Below are positions 8,587 to 17,618 of a DNA stretch of 64,000 nucleotides, piece after piece. This DNA comes from CAYLKS01 sp964384205 [NCBI: uncultured bacterium] (GTDB lineage Bacteria > JAGOEH01): assembly GCA_964384205.1 (NCBI GenBank), contig CAYLKS010000006.1, positions 18,096-82,095 on the forward strand, in the 5' to 3' direction. Made by a program: the position numbers and the translations under genes. The stretch's first letter is position 1. Each line of letters starts with the position of its first letter. The notes beneath the pieces were generated by a model. That model did not search any database and had not been told where the DNA came from. It saw only the letters and a list, made by a program, of their open reading frames with translations.

Positions 8587-9831
8587 CTATTGAAATAATG
8601 ATAATATATTCTGAGGTAAGAACATTGATTGAGCCATCATCGACAAACCAGTTTGCTGTAAAATCTGTAATTTGGAAGCTTCTAACTGTTCTTTTGCCAT
8701 ATCTGCATCTTCCAATCTACTTGCAGCTTCTCTTGTATTTGTCTCAGCAACAGCAAGATAATCTTCTTTATATGATAATCTTTGACTTTTTGAACCAATT
8801 TGTGCAGTCATATGATTAACTCTTGCAATTGCCTCATCAACTTTTTTTAATGTTTCAATAGCATTACCGCTATGGCTTAAATCTAATTTAGTTGCTTGTG
8901 CTCCTCTTACTTCAAAAGTAGTTGTTTGATTTGGCTGGATATAGCTATATACAGGATTATCGGGATCTGTTGTATCAGGAAGATTAAAAGATATCTTCAA
9001 ACCTTCAACTAAAACAGTATTATTTGTTAATCCATTTGGATTATCTGACTTTAATTCATTTTTATACAAATCATTTAAATTAATTGTCTTTCTCCATGTT
9101 GTACCACCTGCTACATCATAGCCATTACTATCATAATCAATAACAATAGTTGCATTATTTGCATCCTGACCTACATCCTGTAATGTTCTAATCCTATAAT
9201 AACCATTAGCAGCTATCGCCTTGGTATCACTATTTATTTCTACACTAGCAACGCCTGTTCCCTCAGCAATATTAAGATTTGTTACATTACCAGCTCTTGA
9301 AGTTTCCCAACCTAATTGTCCTACACCAATGTCATTTGCATAAAAACTATATTGAATATTGAAATTTGTTCTATCAGTTGCATCTGGACCTGTCTGGAAA
9401 AATTTACTCTGGAAAGTTCCATCTAATAATTTTTGATTACCCCATCTAGTAACTTCAACAACTTGATCAATTTCATCTGCCAATTCTTCTACAACTGATT
9501 GTATTTCAACTCTTTCATCCTGTGATAAAGAATCGTCTGCTGCTCTTGCAACATTTTTTCTCATCTCCTCCAAAAGCTTAGAGATATTATTAGCACCGCC
9601 TTCTGCAACACCCAATACATTTCTGGCGTTTCCAACATTCTCTGAAGCAGTAGCCAAACCATCTGCTCTAATATTTAACTTTCTAGCAAGTATAAAGCCT
9701 GCCGGATCATCAGCAGCTGTATTTATTCTCTTACCTGTAGAAAGCCTTTGTTGTGTCTGTGTCATTTTCTTGGAAGTAAAAAATAGTGAATTATATGCTC
9801 TTAATGCTGACACATTTGTATTAATACGCAT
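8587..9831 (-). CDS. fliC: flagellin
   Basis: 414 residues. Conserved D0/D1 N-terminus (MRINTNVSALRAYNSL, QRLSTGKRINTAADDPAG) and C-terminus (NTREAASRLEDADMAKEQ, then a helix ending SLFQ). A variable middle part of about 190 residues forms the outer filament domain. Building block of the flagellar filament, exported by the flagellar type III apparatus with FliS. Expression is probably controlled by sigma-28 (promoter 9928-9954) and by its structured 88-nt leader. The ribosome-binding site CCAGGAGG begins exactly where an 18-nt palindrome ends. Confidence 0.97.
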   Translation of the reverse strand: MRINTNVSALRAYNSLFFTSKKMTQTQQRLSTGKRINTAADDPAGFILARKLNIRADGLATASENVGNARNVLGVAEGGANNISKLLEEMRKNVARAADDSLSQDERVEIQSVVEELADEIDQVVEVTRWGNQKLLDGTFQSKFFQTGPDATDRTNFNIQYSFYANDIGVGQLGWETSRAGNVTNLNIAEGTGVASVEINSDTKAIAANGYYRIRTLQDVGQDANNATIVIDYDSNGYDVAGGTTWRKTINLNDLYKNELKSDNPNGLTNNTVLVEGLKISFNLPDTTDPDNPVYSYIQPNQTTTFEVRGAQATKLDLSHSGNAIETLKKVDEAIARVNHMTAQIGSKSQRLSYKEDYLAVAETNTREAASRLEDADMAKEQLEASKLQILQQTGLSMMAQSMFLPQNILSLFQ

Positions 9832-9838
9832 TTTTATG

Positions 9839-9863
9839 CCTCCTGGTTAACTTACAAGTTAAC
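9839..9863 (-). promoter_or_regulatory. fliC translation-control hairpin and ribosome-binding site
   Basis: An 18-nt palindrome (9846-9863, 8-nt arms GTTAACTT/AAGTTAAC around a 2-nt centre) abuts the SD sequence CCAGGAGG (9839-9846). ACCAGGAGGC fits 8 of 10 positions of the known CsrA consensus ACANGGANGU. FliW, the CsrA antagonist, is encoded directly upstream, so CsrA control is plausible; no csrA is in the window. Confidence 0.45.
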
Positions 9864-9873
9864 TTTTTTAATT

Positions 9874-9918
9874 AACGACCTTTGACCTTACACCGAAAGC
9901 TACGTTACACCTTACACT
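9874..9918 (-). repeat. TTACACC repeats in the fliC leader
   Basis: Plus-strand TTACACC occurs at 9888 and 9905 and TTACACT at 9912 (GGTGTAA in the mRNA). The region 9874-9898 (AACGACC, TTTGACC, TTACACCGAAA) also occurs, without the middle 7 nt and in opposite orientation to the gene, in the leader of the 1484-residue surface protein (28820-28837). Confidence 0.5.
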
Positions 9919-9927
9919 CTGATTATT

Positions 9928-9954
9928 ATATCGACAGATTACAATATTACTTTA
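9928..9954 (-). promoter_or_regulatory. sigma-28 promoter of fliC
   Basis: Minus strand TAAA (9951-9954), exactly 15 nt, GTCGATAT (9928-9935). The known sigma-28 consensus is TAAA-N15-GCCGATAA. Confidence 0.85.
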
Positions 9955-9956
9955 GA

Positions 9957-10373
9957 CTATTTTTTTAACAAATTTTCCTTAAGCTCATTAAATTTATATA
10001 AAATATATAATTTTATTGGATATTGTTCTCCTAAAAGAAGTTGATGACCTCTATTATTATAATCATTAATCAATATTGGCATTCTTAAATTAATTGAAAT
10101 AAGTTCTAATTCATCGGGAACTGTAACTATTACAAATTGCAATAAATTCTCTTTCAAATAAGTATCAAGTTTATTTTTTACATTATCATCTATATCAAAT
10201 ACATAATCAGGAACTACCAAATAGGGATTTATTAATAAAAAATTTACTTCTGTATCTTCTATAGAAATTAATTTATAATAAGGGGTAAAAACAGTGCTTT
10301 TTTTCAATATAAAATATTTAAAAGATGTAAAACCTATTAAACCATCTGGAAAATAAACAAGCTCACCAACCAT
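9957..10373 (-). CDS. fliW: flagellar assembly factor FliW
   Basis: 138 residues, family length. Recognised by YFPDGLIGFTSFKYF, a central VNFLLINPYLV segment and a C-terminal LGEQYPIKLYILYKF-like end. FliW binds flagellin and, when free, binds and blocks CsrA, so that flagellin level feeds back on fliC translation. It follows flgL with a 9-bp gap, at the end of the long flg operon. csrA normally follows fliW, but here the fliC promoter and leader follow directly and no csrA is seen. Confidence 0.88.
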   Translation of the reverse strand: MVGELVYFPDGLIGFTSFKYFILKKSTVFTPYYKLISIEDTEVNFLLINPYLVVPDYVFDIDDNVKNKLDTYLKENLLQFVIVTVPDELELISINLRMPILINDYNNRGHQLLLGEQYPIKLYILYKFNELKENLLKK

Positions 10374-10382
10374 AAAATATAT

Positions 10383-11522
10383 TTACCTCAAGAAATTAAC
10401 TAATGTTGATTCAAAAATCAATCTACCTGAATATATTGCTGCCTGATAAATATTTCTCATTTTCTGTAATTCCATCGCTGACTTTGCTAAATCAATATCT
10501 TGAATATCTGATTTTAATTCTTGAATACTTAATTTATTATTCACTAATCTATCTGCTGTTAAATTAAGTCGTTGTATCCTTGTACCCGCAAGAGCAGCAT
10601 TATCCATAATCTGTTGTATACCCTTTTTTACAGGAGATATTAAAGCATTCACTTTATCCTGTTCATTATTCTCCAGTGCCTTCCTCAAGTTAATTAATGT
10701 ATCAAAAATATTTATATCTTTTTCAAATGCCTCATATCCGGATATATTAATAGCAATAACAATTCCATTATCTATTTCCTGATAAAACAAATCTCTTATA
10801 CCTTTTTCATTTTCATCAACTCCAACTATTTTTTCACTATCAAAATTTACATCATATGATTGATATGAAATAACATACTTGCCTTTTGTCATATTTGAAC
10901 CATCTAAAATCTTTATAATGCCATTTTCATAATCCACATCATAATCTTTTCCTAAATCCATTAATTTTCCATTTATATCATACAATTTTAAATATCCCTT
11001 TTTTCTTATATCGGAATGGCTAAGCGCTATCCTCTTATTAGTTCCATCATATACAATCTCTTCATTATCAACATTAGTATAAGCATGAAAAGGCTGTTCT
11101 AAAGTTCGTGTCCCACCAAAAACATATTTATCCTGATATTTTTTTCTACTTACATCAATCAATTCCTGCAAAATCTGATCAACTTGAATAGCTAAAGATT
11201 GCCTTTCATCACTATCAAGAGTAGCATCTGCACCCCTCAAAGCCAGTTCATAAGCCTTTTTCATTAATTTTTGTGCATCCTGTAAAGCGGACTGTGTAAA
11301 ATTCAAAAAAGCTTTTGCCTCACTAATATTATTTTGAAATTGTTCATTCCTCATTAATCTATCATCCAATTCCAGAACTCTTGCTGTATTAATGGGATTA
11401 TCAGAAGGTCTATTTATTTTTTTACCTGTAGTATTTTTTTCTTGTATAGAAGCAATCTTCCCCATATTATTATTTAGATTAGAAATATATAAATTGTATA
11501 TATAATTATCTGTAATACGCAT
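10383..11522 (-). CDS. flgL: flagellar hook-filament junction protein FlgL
   Basis: 379 residues. Flagellin-like ends: MRITDNYIYNLYISNLN, GKKINRPSDNPINTARVL and a C-terminal coiled helix DIDLAKSAMELQKMRNIYQAA. The middle (DKYVFGGTRTLEQPF) has the FlgL form. Second junction protein (HAP3) between hook and filament. AAAGGAGAT precedes the ATG. Directly follows flgK. Confidence 0.93.
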   Translation of the reverse strand: MRITDNYIYNLYISNLNNNMGKIASIQEKNTTGKKINRPSDNPINTARVLELDDRLMRNEQFQNNISEAKAFLNFTQSALQDAQKLMKKAYELALRGADATLDSDERQSLAIQVDQILQELIDVSRKKYQDKYVFGGTRTLEQPFHAYTNVDNEEIVYDGTNKRIALSHSDIRKKGYLKLYDINGKLMDLGKDYDVDYENGIIKILDGSNMTKGKYVISYQSYDVNFDSEKIVGVDENEKGIRDLFYQEIDNGIVIAINISGYEAFEKDINIFDTLINLRKALENNEQDKVNALISPVKKGIQQIMDNAALAGTRIQRLNLTADRLVNNKLSIQELKSDIQDIDLAKSAMELQKMRNIYQAAIYSGRLIFESTLVNFLR

Positions 11523-11534
11523 AAACTATCTCCT

Positions 11535-12935
11535 TTATGTTGCCATTCTATTTATTACAGTATCTAATAATTTATCTATTGTTGTTACTAATCTTGCTGC
11601 TGCTTGATATGAACTCTGATATCTTATAAGATCTGTTAATTCCCCATCTAATTGAACACCTGTTGCTGACTCCATGAAATTTTGAACCTGTTGCAATAAA
11701 ATCTCATGGTTTTTTCGATATTTATCAGATTCCTGTGCCTTCTGACCAATAGCACTAACAAACGTATCATAATATCTGCTAAAAGTCATTTGATTGTTAT
11801 CCATCGTTTTTTTATCTTTTAACCTTGCAATTTCAATTGCTATTGCATTATCCCCCGGAGCACCTGTTTTAGATGGTGCAACCTTTTCTGGATTTTGCAA
11901 TATATCATAATTCAACTGAATATCTTTTGCTCCATTTATCACTGGATTAAAAAAATCTATACTCGTTTCATTAATTGATGTCCCCGTGAATCCTTGTTTA
12001 TGTAATTTATTTACTTGCTGAACTAAATTAACCGCTAATTGATTTATTTTCTTCAACTGTTCAATTAAAAAATCATCTCTAATATCCATTAATGCTTTCA
12101 ATTCACCACTTCTTAAAGTCACTTTTTTATTATTGTGAACAGGAAACAGTATTTGTATTTTATCATAATCATTTGTAGATGTTTTTCTATCCATCGCAAT
12201 TTCATAGACCTGATCATTTTCGACTATAGATAATCCAGATAATGTAACTTTAATCATACCACTACGAAATTCTTTATAAGAAATATCTGCTATCTTTGCC
12301 ATTTCTTTCAAAATTTGATCTCTCTTATCTCTTAAATCATTTGCCTGCCTATTTTGAGCATATTCAATACTTGCGATTGAAACATTTAATTCTGCAATTT
12401 GTTTTGCATAACTGTTCATTTTTTTTACTTTATCTTCAACCTCATCAGCTATTCTCTGCCGCAATCCAGAAAATTCTTCATCAATATAATGAAAAGCATC
12501 CACAAGATTTTTTGATTTCTCTACAACATTTATTTTCATAGATTTCAATTCAGGATGATTCGCAAGCTCACTCCATGCATTAAAAAATTCAGTCAAAGAT
12601 TTACTAAGTCCAAATTCTGACGGCTCATTCAATATTGATTCTATTTCCCCTAATAAAACATTTCTTCTATCCCATTGACTGGCATCAGAATTCTCATTTA
12701 TAAAATGTTCAAATAATAATCTATCATGTTGTCTCTTAATCTGCTTTATCATCACACCATTACCTAACTGTCCAAAAACTGTATCTGTTGGCCTTCCTGC
12801 CTCTAACACTACATCCTGTCTACTATATCCTTCTGTATTCGCATTTGATATATTATGACTTGTGGTTGTAATTTTAGCCTGCTGAGCAAATAGTGCTCTT
12901 TTAGATAATTCTAAATTTCCAAATAAACCACTCAT
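11535..12935 (-). CDS. flgK: flagellar hook-associated protein 1 FlgK
   Basis: 466 residues, on the short side for FlgK because the outer domain is reduced. N-terminus with the rod/hook family motif HNISNANTEGYSRQDV; C-terminus with LTDLIRYQSSYQAAARLVTTIDKLLDTVI. Forms the first junction ring at the hook tip. Starts 1 bp after the flgN stop, with only a weak AGGAAAA site, so translation is probably coupled. Confidence 0.94.
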   Translation of the reverse strand: MSGLFGNLELSKRALFAQQAKITTTSHNISNANTEGYSRQDVVLEAGRPTDTVFGQLGNGVMIKQIKRQHDRLLFEHFINENSDASQWDRRNVLLGEIESILNEPSEFGLSKSLTEFFNAWSELANHPELKSMKINVVEKSKNLVDAFHYIDEEFSGLRQRIADEVEDKVKKMNSYAKQIAELNVSIASIEYAQNRQANDLRDKRDQILKEMAKIADISYKEFRSGMIKVTLSGLSIVENDQVYEIAMDRKTSTNDYDKIQILFPVHNNKKVTLRSGELKALMDIRDDFLIEQLKKINQLAVNLVQQVNKLHKQGFTGTSINETSIDFFNPVINGAKDIQLNYDILQNPEKVAPSKTGAPGDNAIAIEIARLKDKKTMDNNQMTFSRYYDTFVSAIGQKAQESDKYRKNHEILLQQVQNFMESATGVQLDGELTDLIRYQSSYQAAARLVTTIDKLLDTVINRMAT

Positions 12936-12936
12936 A

Positions 12937-13425
12937 TCATATTTTCCTATTTATTATATTCAAAACATTCTCTTTGAATTCCCCATCTTTTCTATATAGT
13001 GTTTTATCTCCATTTAATGTAAATAATCTTAATTCATCATCTATTATTTTTATAGCATTATTCAATAAAAGCTCATTTCTTTTATTGAGTTCTGCAATAG
13101 AAAAAGAAAGCATTTTCAATTTATTAGCAATTTCAATAAATTTCTTCTTTAATACTAAAGGTACAAATTTTAATATCTTATTTATATCTATATCATCATC
13201 TGGTATATACCCTTCATCAACCATCTTTTTTAATACTTCTCTTCTATAAGATTCTATTTGAAAATTTTTCTGCAACAACTCTCTTTGTTTCTCTAATACT
13301 TCCTTTAAAGCTATAGCATTATTATCTATAATAATCGCCTGCTCCTCTATCATCACATCATTTAATTTACTTAAATAGTTAAATTCGATCTCCAAAACAT
13401 TTAATAAATCCTGCCAAAGTTTCAT
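12937..13425 (-). CDS. flgN: FlgN-type chaperone for FlgK/FlgL
   Basis: 162 residues from the ATG at 13423-13425; GGAGG lies 8 nt upstream and inside a longer frame whose own first ATG (13440) has no ribosome-binding site. All-helical, coiled-coil-rich, with the FlgN beginning LWQDLLNVLEIEFNYLSKL and LKEVLEKQRELLQKN. Its place between the FlgJ-like gene and flgK supports the call, since the chaperone is usually encoded beside its clients. Sequence similarity alone is modest. Confidence 0.7.
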   Translation of the reverse strand: MKLWQDLLNVLEIEFNYLSKLNDVMIEEQAIIIDNNAIALKEVLEKQRELLQKNFQIESYRREVLKKMVDEGYIPDDDIDINKILKFVPLVLKKKFIEIANKLKMLSFSIAELNKRNELLLNNAIKIIDDELRLFTLNGDKTLYRKDGEFKENVLNIINRKI

Positions 13426-13462
13426 AATAATATCCTCCATTTATTATAAATCGGCATAATCT

Positions 13463-14245
13463 TTAATTTTTAAACATATCTTTTAGTACATCAAAATATT
13501 TTTTTACCTTATTGATATAATTCTTGGTTTCCTTAAAAGGTGGGACTCCATTATATTTTTCCACATTAGTAGGGCCAGCATTATAAGCTGCTAATATTAA
13601 ATCTATATCATCATTATATAATTCTCTAAGTTGTTTTAAATATTTTACTCCTCCATCAATATTCTCTTCAGGATCAAAAGGATTTCTTATATTCAACATT
13701 TTAGCTGTATCTGGCATTATTTGCATCAATCCCATTGCGCCTTTCGGAGAAACCGCAAAATTATCTCCCCCAGATTCCACAAGTATTACAGAACTTACAA
13801 GATTTGGATCTATCCCATATTTATTAGCTTTATCTGAAATTATCTTTAAATATTTCTGCAATTTTTTAAAGGGAGACTGCATTTTAACATTGCTTTTTAT
13901 ATGAATTTTGCTAATACTTTTGCTAATGCTTTTATTAATTTTATCAGTATCTAAATTATATTTCATTGATAATTGATTATATAAAATTTTTGACAAACCT
14001 ACCTCTTCAGATTGTGATGATATATCAGAAAAAGAATTTATTAATTGATCTCTAAAGATTTCCTCTCCAATTCCACCATAAAACATATTATTTTTATCAA
14101 ATTTAGACATATTCTTCCATATCATACTCAAAAAAATAGATTCAAACTGTTGACAAACCTTCTGAAGTTTCTGTTTCTTTTTCTCTAAATCAACTCCACT
14201 ATTTGATGATAATTTTGCCAAATTGCCATGCAATTTTATCATCAC
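13463..14245 (-). CDS. flgJ: FlgJ rod-cap domain fused to a lytic transglycosylase (SLT) domain
   Basis: 260 residues. Residues about 20-95 match the rod-binding part of FlgJ (KVCQQFESIFLSMIWKNM, FRDQLINSFSD). Residues about 130-255 are a family 1 lytic transglycosylase: VESGG with Glu157 as the catalytic acid, GAMGLMQIMP (169-178), AAYNAGP (219-225). In enterobacteria the C-terminal half of FlgJ is a glucosaminidase; here it is an SLT domain, which cuts the same polymer by another reaction. It would open peptidoglycan for the rod. Start overlaps the flgI stop by 4 nt. Confidence 0.85.
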   Translation of the reverse strand: MMIKLHGNLAKLSSNSGVDLEKKKQKLQKVCQQFESIFLSMIWKNMSKFDKNNMFYGGIGEEIFRDQLINSFSDISSQSEEVGLSKILYNQLSMKYNLDTDKINKSISKSISKIHIKSNVKMQSPFKKLQKYLKIISDKANKYGIDPNLVSSVILVESGGDNFAVSPKGAMGLMQIMPDTAKMLNIRNPFDPEENIDGGVKYLKQLRELYNDDIDLILAAYNAGPTNVEKYNGVPPFKETKNYINKVKKYFDVLKDMFKN

Positions 14246-15279
14246 ATCACCTCTAAATCTGCATTTAAGGCTCCAGCTTTTTTTAAAGCTTGAAATATAG
14301 CGATTAAATCCCGAGGAGTAGCGCCAATAGCATTCAAAGCTTTAGCTAATTCCTGAACATTAACTCTCTCAGGTAAAACGATTGTCCTTGCCTGAGTAGC
14401 TCCCCCACCCTGACCATCTCCCTGATCAACAACAATGCTTATATCATTATGTGATATAGAAACTGTAGAAATTCCTACATTTTTGCCAGATATTATTGTG
14501 CCTGTTCTCTCATTAATCACTACTTTTGCAACATCATCAGGTATAATTGTCAAATTTTCTATAATCGAAATCAATTCTATAACCTTATATTGAGAAGAAT
14601 AATTGGCTGGGATTTTAATCCTGACCAATCCCGCATCTACAGGAAAAGCAATTTCATTACCAAATCGCTCATCCACAGCCTGTTTTAATCTCATAATAGT
14701 AGTAAAATCAGGCTCATTTAATGTTATATTTAAAAAATCATTATCAACTATATTTGTTTTTATCTCATTTTCCAGAATAGCTCCCTGTGGGACCATTCCT
14801 ACAAGTTCAAAATTTTGCCTACTACCTCTTGGAGCTCCTGAATTCATGCCTCCAATAGAAACCGGGCCAGAAGCTGCTGCATATATAATATTATCAGGTC
14901 CTCTCAACGGTGTCATTATTAAAACTCCCCCCTCAAGGCTTGTTGCATCTCCCAAGGAAGCAACTTGCACATCAAATTTAGTTCCCTTCTTCATAAAAGG
15001 ATTTATTTTGCCTGTAACCATCACAGCTGCAACATTTTTAACTCTTGCTTTATTTGCATCAATAGCAACACCCATTCTCTGAAGCATTTTTGAAATTGAC
15101 TGAACAGTGAATATAGTTCTATTTTTATCTCCTGTACCATTCAAACCCACAACAAGCCCATAACCAACAACCTGAAGTTCCCCCACACCTTCAATATGTG
15201 CAATATCTTTTACCCTCACCTCAGCAAATATATTCAAAATATTTACAAATATAATAAAAAATACTACTCTTCCAATCAT
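14242..15279 (-). CDS. flgI: flagellar P-ring protein FlgI
   Basis: 345 residues from the ATG at 15277-15279, preceded by GGGGGAT; a GTG at 15291 in the same frame is less likely. Signal peptide about 1-20, then VRVKDIAHIEGVGELQVVGYGLVVGLNGTGD, split by no gap, and the conserved LMTPLRGPDN-like and SGPVSIGGMNSG segments. Forms the ring around the rod in the peptidoglycan layer. FlgA, encoded two genes before, is its assembly chaperone. Confidence 0.95.
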   Translation of the reverse strand: MIGRVVFFIIFVNILNIFAEVRVKDIAHIEGVGELQVVGYGLVVGLNGTGDKNRTIFTVQSISKMLQRMGVAIDANKARVKNVAAVMVTGKINPFMKKGTKFDVQVASLGDATSLEGGVLIMTPLRGPDNIIYAAASGPVSIGGMNSGAPRGSRQNFELVGMVPQGAILENEIKTNIVDNDFLNITLNEPDFTTIMRLKQAVDERFGNEIAFPVDAGLVRIKIPANYSSQYKVIELISIIENLTIIPDDVAKVVINERTGTIISGKNVGISTVSISHNDISIVVDQGDGQGGGATQARTIVLPERVNVQELAKALNAIGATPRDLIAIFQALKKAGALNADLEVM

Positions 15280-15297
15280 ATCATCCCCCACATAAAA

Positions 15298-15873
15298 CTA
15301 AAAAATCCAATTAAGTATTCTGGTTAAAATTCCAGGTTTTGCACCTTGAGTCATTGTACCTTTACCTTTATAACTTATTTCAACATTAGCCACTTTATAA
15401 GAAGGAACTGTATTATCCGCTGATATATCATCCGGCCTTACCTCTCCTGTAATTTTAATTAATTCCTCTTCACCATTTACAACGATTTTTTTCCTTCCTT
15501 CAATCTGAAAATTACCATTAGGTAATATATTTATAATCTTTGCTGACAAAGTTGTTTTAAATGAATTTCCGCGAGCAGTTCTCCCATCTCCTTTATAAGT
15601 GTTTTTCCATGCTCCATCTATTCCAAACAATGACACTGCTCTTTGCCATCCGCCTTTACCAGGACCAAAACTGGATGCCAGCTGATGTTGGGTATTAGAA
15701 TTATTCGTGCTATAATTATTTGCTACTGCTTGCTCAGATACTATTATTGTTATAAGATCATTAACATCCCTTGCTTTATTATCGGAAAACATCTGATAAA
15801 GAGGCTTTGTTTTACAAAAGCCCAAATTATTAAAAACTAATAAAATCAGAATTATTATTCCAATCCTTTTCAT
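15298..15873 (-). CDS. flgH: flagellar L-ring protein FlgH
   Basis: 191 residues. Signal peptide with Cys20 in LGFC; Phe at -1 is unusual for a lipobox, so lipidation is not certain. Conserved DLITIIVSEQAVANNYS, FKTTLSAKIINILPNGNF, IEGRKKIVVNGEEE and ITGEVRPDDIS. Forms the outer-membrane ring of the basal body and so shows a diderm cell. Start overlaps the flgA stop by 4 nt. Confidence 0.95.
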   Translation of the reverse strand: MKRIGIIILILLVFNNLGFCKTKPLYQMFSDNKARDVNDLITIIVSEQAVANNYSTNNSNTQHQLASSFGPGKGGWQRAVSLFGIDGAWKNTYKGDGRTARGNSFKTTLSAKIINILPNGNFQIEGRKKIVVNGEEELIKITGEVRPDDISADNTVPSYKVANVEISYKGKGTMTQGAKPGILTRILNWIF

Positions 15874-16805
15874 AATATTATCTCCCCTTTATTCTTATCT
15901 ACTATTTTAACTTGTAAAACTTTATTACTTTTAATATTTTTAGCTTTAATATACTCATTTTTATGACCATCTTCTAAAGCCTTGAGTTTACAAGTAATTT
16001 TTACATTCCCTGTTTTTACAATTACATCTATAATATCATTTCTTTTAACTAAAACCGGCCACTTAAAATATCTATTATATAAAATATTTCCCGGCTTTAA
16101 AATTCTTGTTGTTTTGCTCCCTATTATATTACCAATATCTAAAACAATACCTTTTTCATTAACACTTGCTAAAAATAATTTCTTCTCAAAATCAGAAGTT
16201 TTTACTACAGTGTTATTATAAATCAAATGTTTAGGAGTATAGTAATATTTATAAACTTTTAAATGCAATGGAACATTTATCCTCTCAACCACTCTCCCAC
16301 CTTTATATAACTCTAATGAAAATAAATTAAAATTATTAATTTTTATCTTTTTACTAAAAACAACAATTGAATCTGGTTTAAAAAGAAAAAATTTATTTTG
16401 AGGATACTTTCTAATTCTGAATTTTATTTGATTTTCAGGTAATTTTAATTTTTTAATTAAAAATTTTTTGATTTCATCTTTTATTCTAAAATTAGACAAA
16501 AAAAACTTTGCAAATAATATATTAACCTTTTCTGGACCATAAATTTTAATATCTAAACTTGGATAAAGTCTTTCTATATAAAACTCAAGTTGAGATTTTG
16601 AAATATAATTTCCATTTAAAATAGGTTTTACATTTAATTTTTTTACCTGAGCAGGAATATTAGTACCTGCAAATTTTCCTATATCCTGTAATTTTATATC
16701 ATCTTTAACAATTGCATTATTATTCAAAAAGATCATAATATTGCCAAAACTAATATTAAAAATAACTAATAGGAGTAAAAGACATTTAAAAATAATGTCT
16801 TTCAT
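15870..16805 (-). CDS. flgA: flagellar P-ring assembly chaperone FlgA
   Basis: 311 residues. Signal peptide to about residue 21, then a divergent N-terminal half and a C-terminal SAF-like half with RILKPGNILYNRYFKWP and KALEDGHKNEYIKAKNIKS. Periplasmic chaperone for FlgI. Only the C-terminal half is clearly conserved; the call is also supported by its position between flgG and flgH. 4-bp gap from flgG. Confidence 0.85.
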   Translation of the reverse strand: MKDIIFKCLLLLLVIFNISFGNIMIFLNNNAIVKDDIKLQDIGKFAGTNIPAQVKKLNVKPILNGNYISKSQLEFYIERLYPSLDIKIYGPEKVNILFAKFFLSNFRIKDEIKKFLIKKLKLPENQIKFRIRKYPQNKFFLFKPDSIVVFSKKIKINNFNLFSLELYKGGRVVERINVPLHLKVYKYYYTPKHLIYNNTVVKTSDFEKKLFLASVNEKGIVLDIGNIIGSKTTRILKPGNILYNRYFKWPVLVKRNDIIDVIVKTGNVKITCKLKALEDGHKNEYIKAKNIKSNKVLQVKIVDKNKGEIIL

Positions 16806-16809
16806 TTTA

Positions 16810-17598
16810 TTATCTCCTTAAATTATTGACTGTTGACAACATCTCATCAGATACTGTTATTGCCTTTGAATTAATTTCATAAGCACGCTGAGCTGTTATC
16901 ATATTAACCATTTCTTCTACAACCTGCACATTAGATTTTTCCAGATAACCTTGCAATGTCTCAGCATATCCCTCCTGTGCCGGAATGCCAAGTAAAGGAT
17001 CCCCCGATGCAGCAGTCGGCACATACAAATTTCTACCAATATTCTTTAATCCTGCTGGATTTATAAACTTTGCAAGCTCAATCTGACCAATAACAGTTTC
17101 TTCAACAGCATCCGGCGTTAAAACAGATACTGTACCATCAATTCCGATCATTATATCCGTAGCATTCTCGGGTATAGACATTTCCGGTTGCAAAATAAAA
17201 CCATCTTTTGTTACCAAAGTCCCATCTCTATTAATTTGAAAAGAACCATCCCTTGTATAATAAATTGTTCCATCAGGACCCATAACCTGAAAAAATCCAT
17301 CGCCATTTAAAGCAACATCTAATTTTCTATTAGTAGGAACCACATCGCCCTGTGAAAACATCTTCGGAGTAGCTGCTACTTTTACTCCATTACCAACTTG
17401 TAATTCTGAAGGGACTTCCGCCCCTTGAATAAATGTTGTACCAGCTGCTCTTATAGTTTGATATAATAAATCCTGAAATTCTACATTATTCTTTTTAAAA
17501 CCTGTTGTATTTACATTAGCCAAATTATTTGCTATTGTATCAACATTAAACTGTTGCGCAATCATCCCTGTTGCAGCTGTTCTCATTGCTTTTATCAT
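16810..17598 (-). CDS. flgG: flagellar distal rod protein FlgG
   Basis: 262 residues from the ATG at 17596-17598, with GGAGGA upstream; a TTG at 17610 in the same frame is rejected. MIKAMRTAATGMIAQQFN, NNLANVNTTGFKK, LALNGDGFFQV-like and the C-terminal LEKSNVQVVEEMVNMITAQRAYE are diagnostic. Forms the outer part of the drive shaft. Length is the FlgG standard. Confidence 0.96.
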   Translation of the reverse strand: MIKAMRTAATGMIAQQFNVDTIANNLANVNTTGFKKNNVEFQDLLYQTIRAAGTTFIQGAEVPSELQVGNGVKVAATPKMFSQGDVVPTNRKLDVALNGDGFFQVMGPDGTIYYTRDGSFQINRDGTLVTKDGFILQPEMSIPENATDIMIGIDGTVSVLTPDAVEETVIGQIELAKFINPAGLKNIGRNLYVPTAASGDPLLGIPAQEGYAETLQGYLEKSNVQVVEEMVNMITAQRAYEINSKAITVSDEMLSTVNNLRR

Positions 17599-17618
17599 AT
17601 ATTCCTCCAATTTTAATT

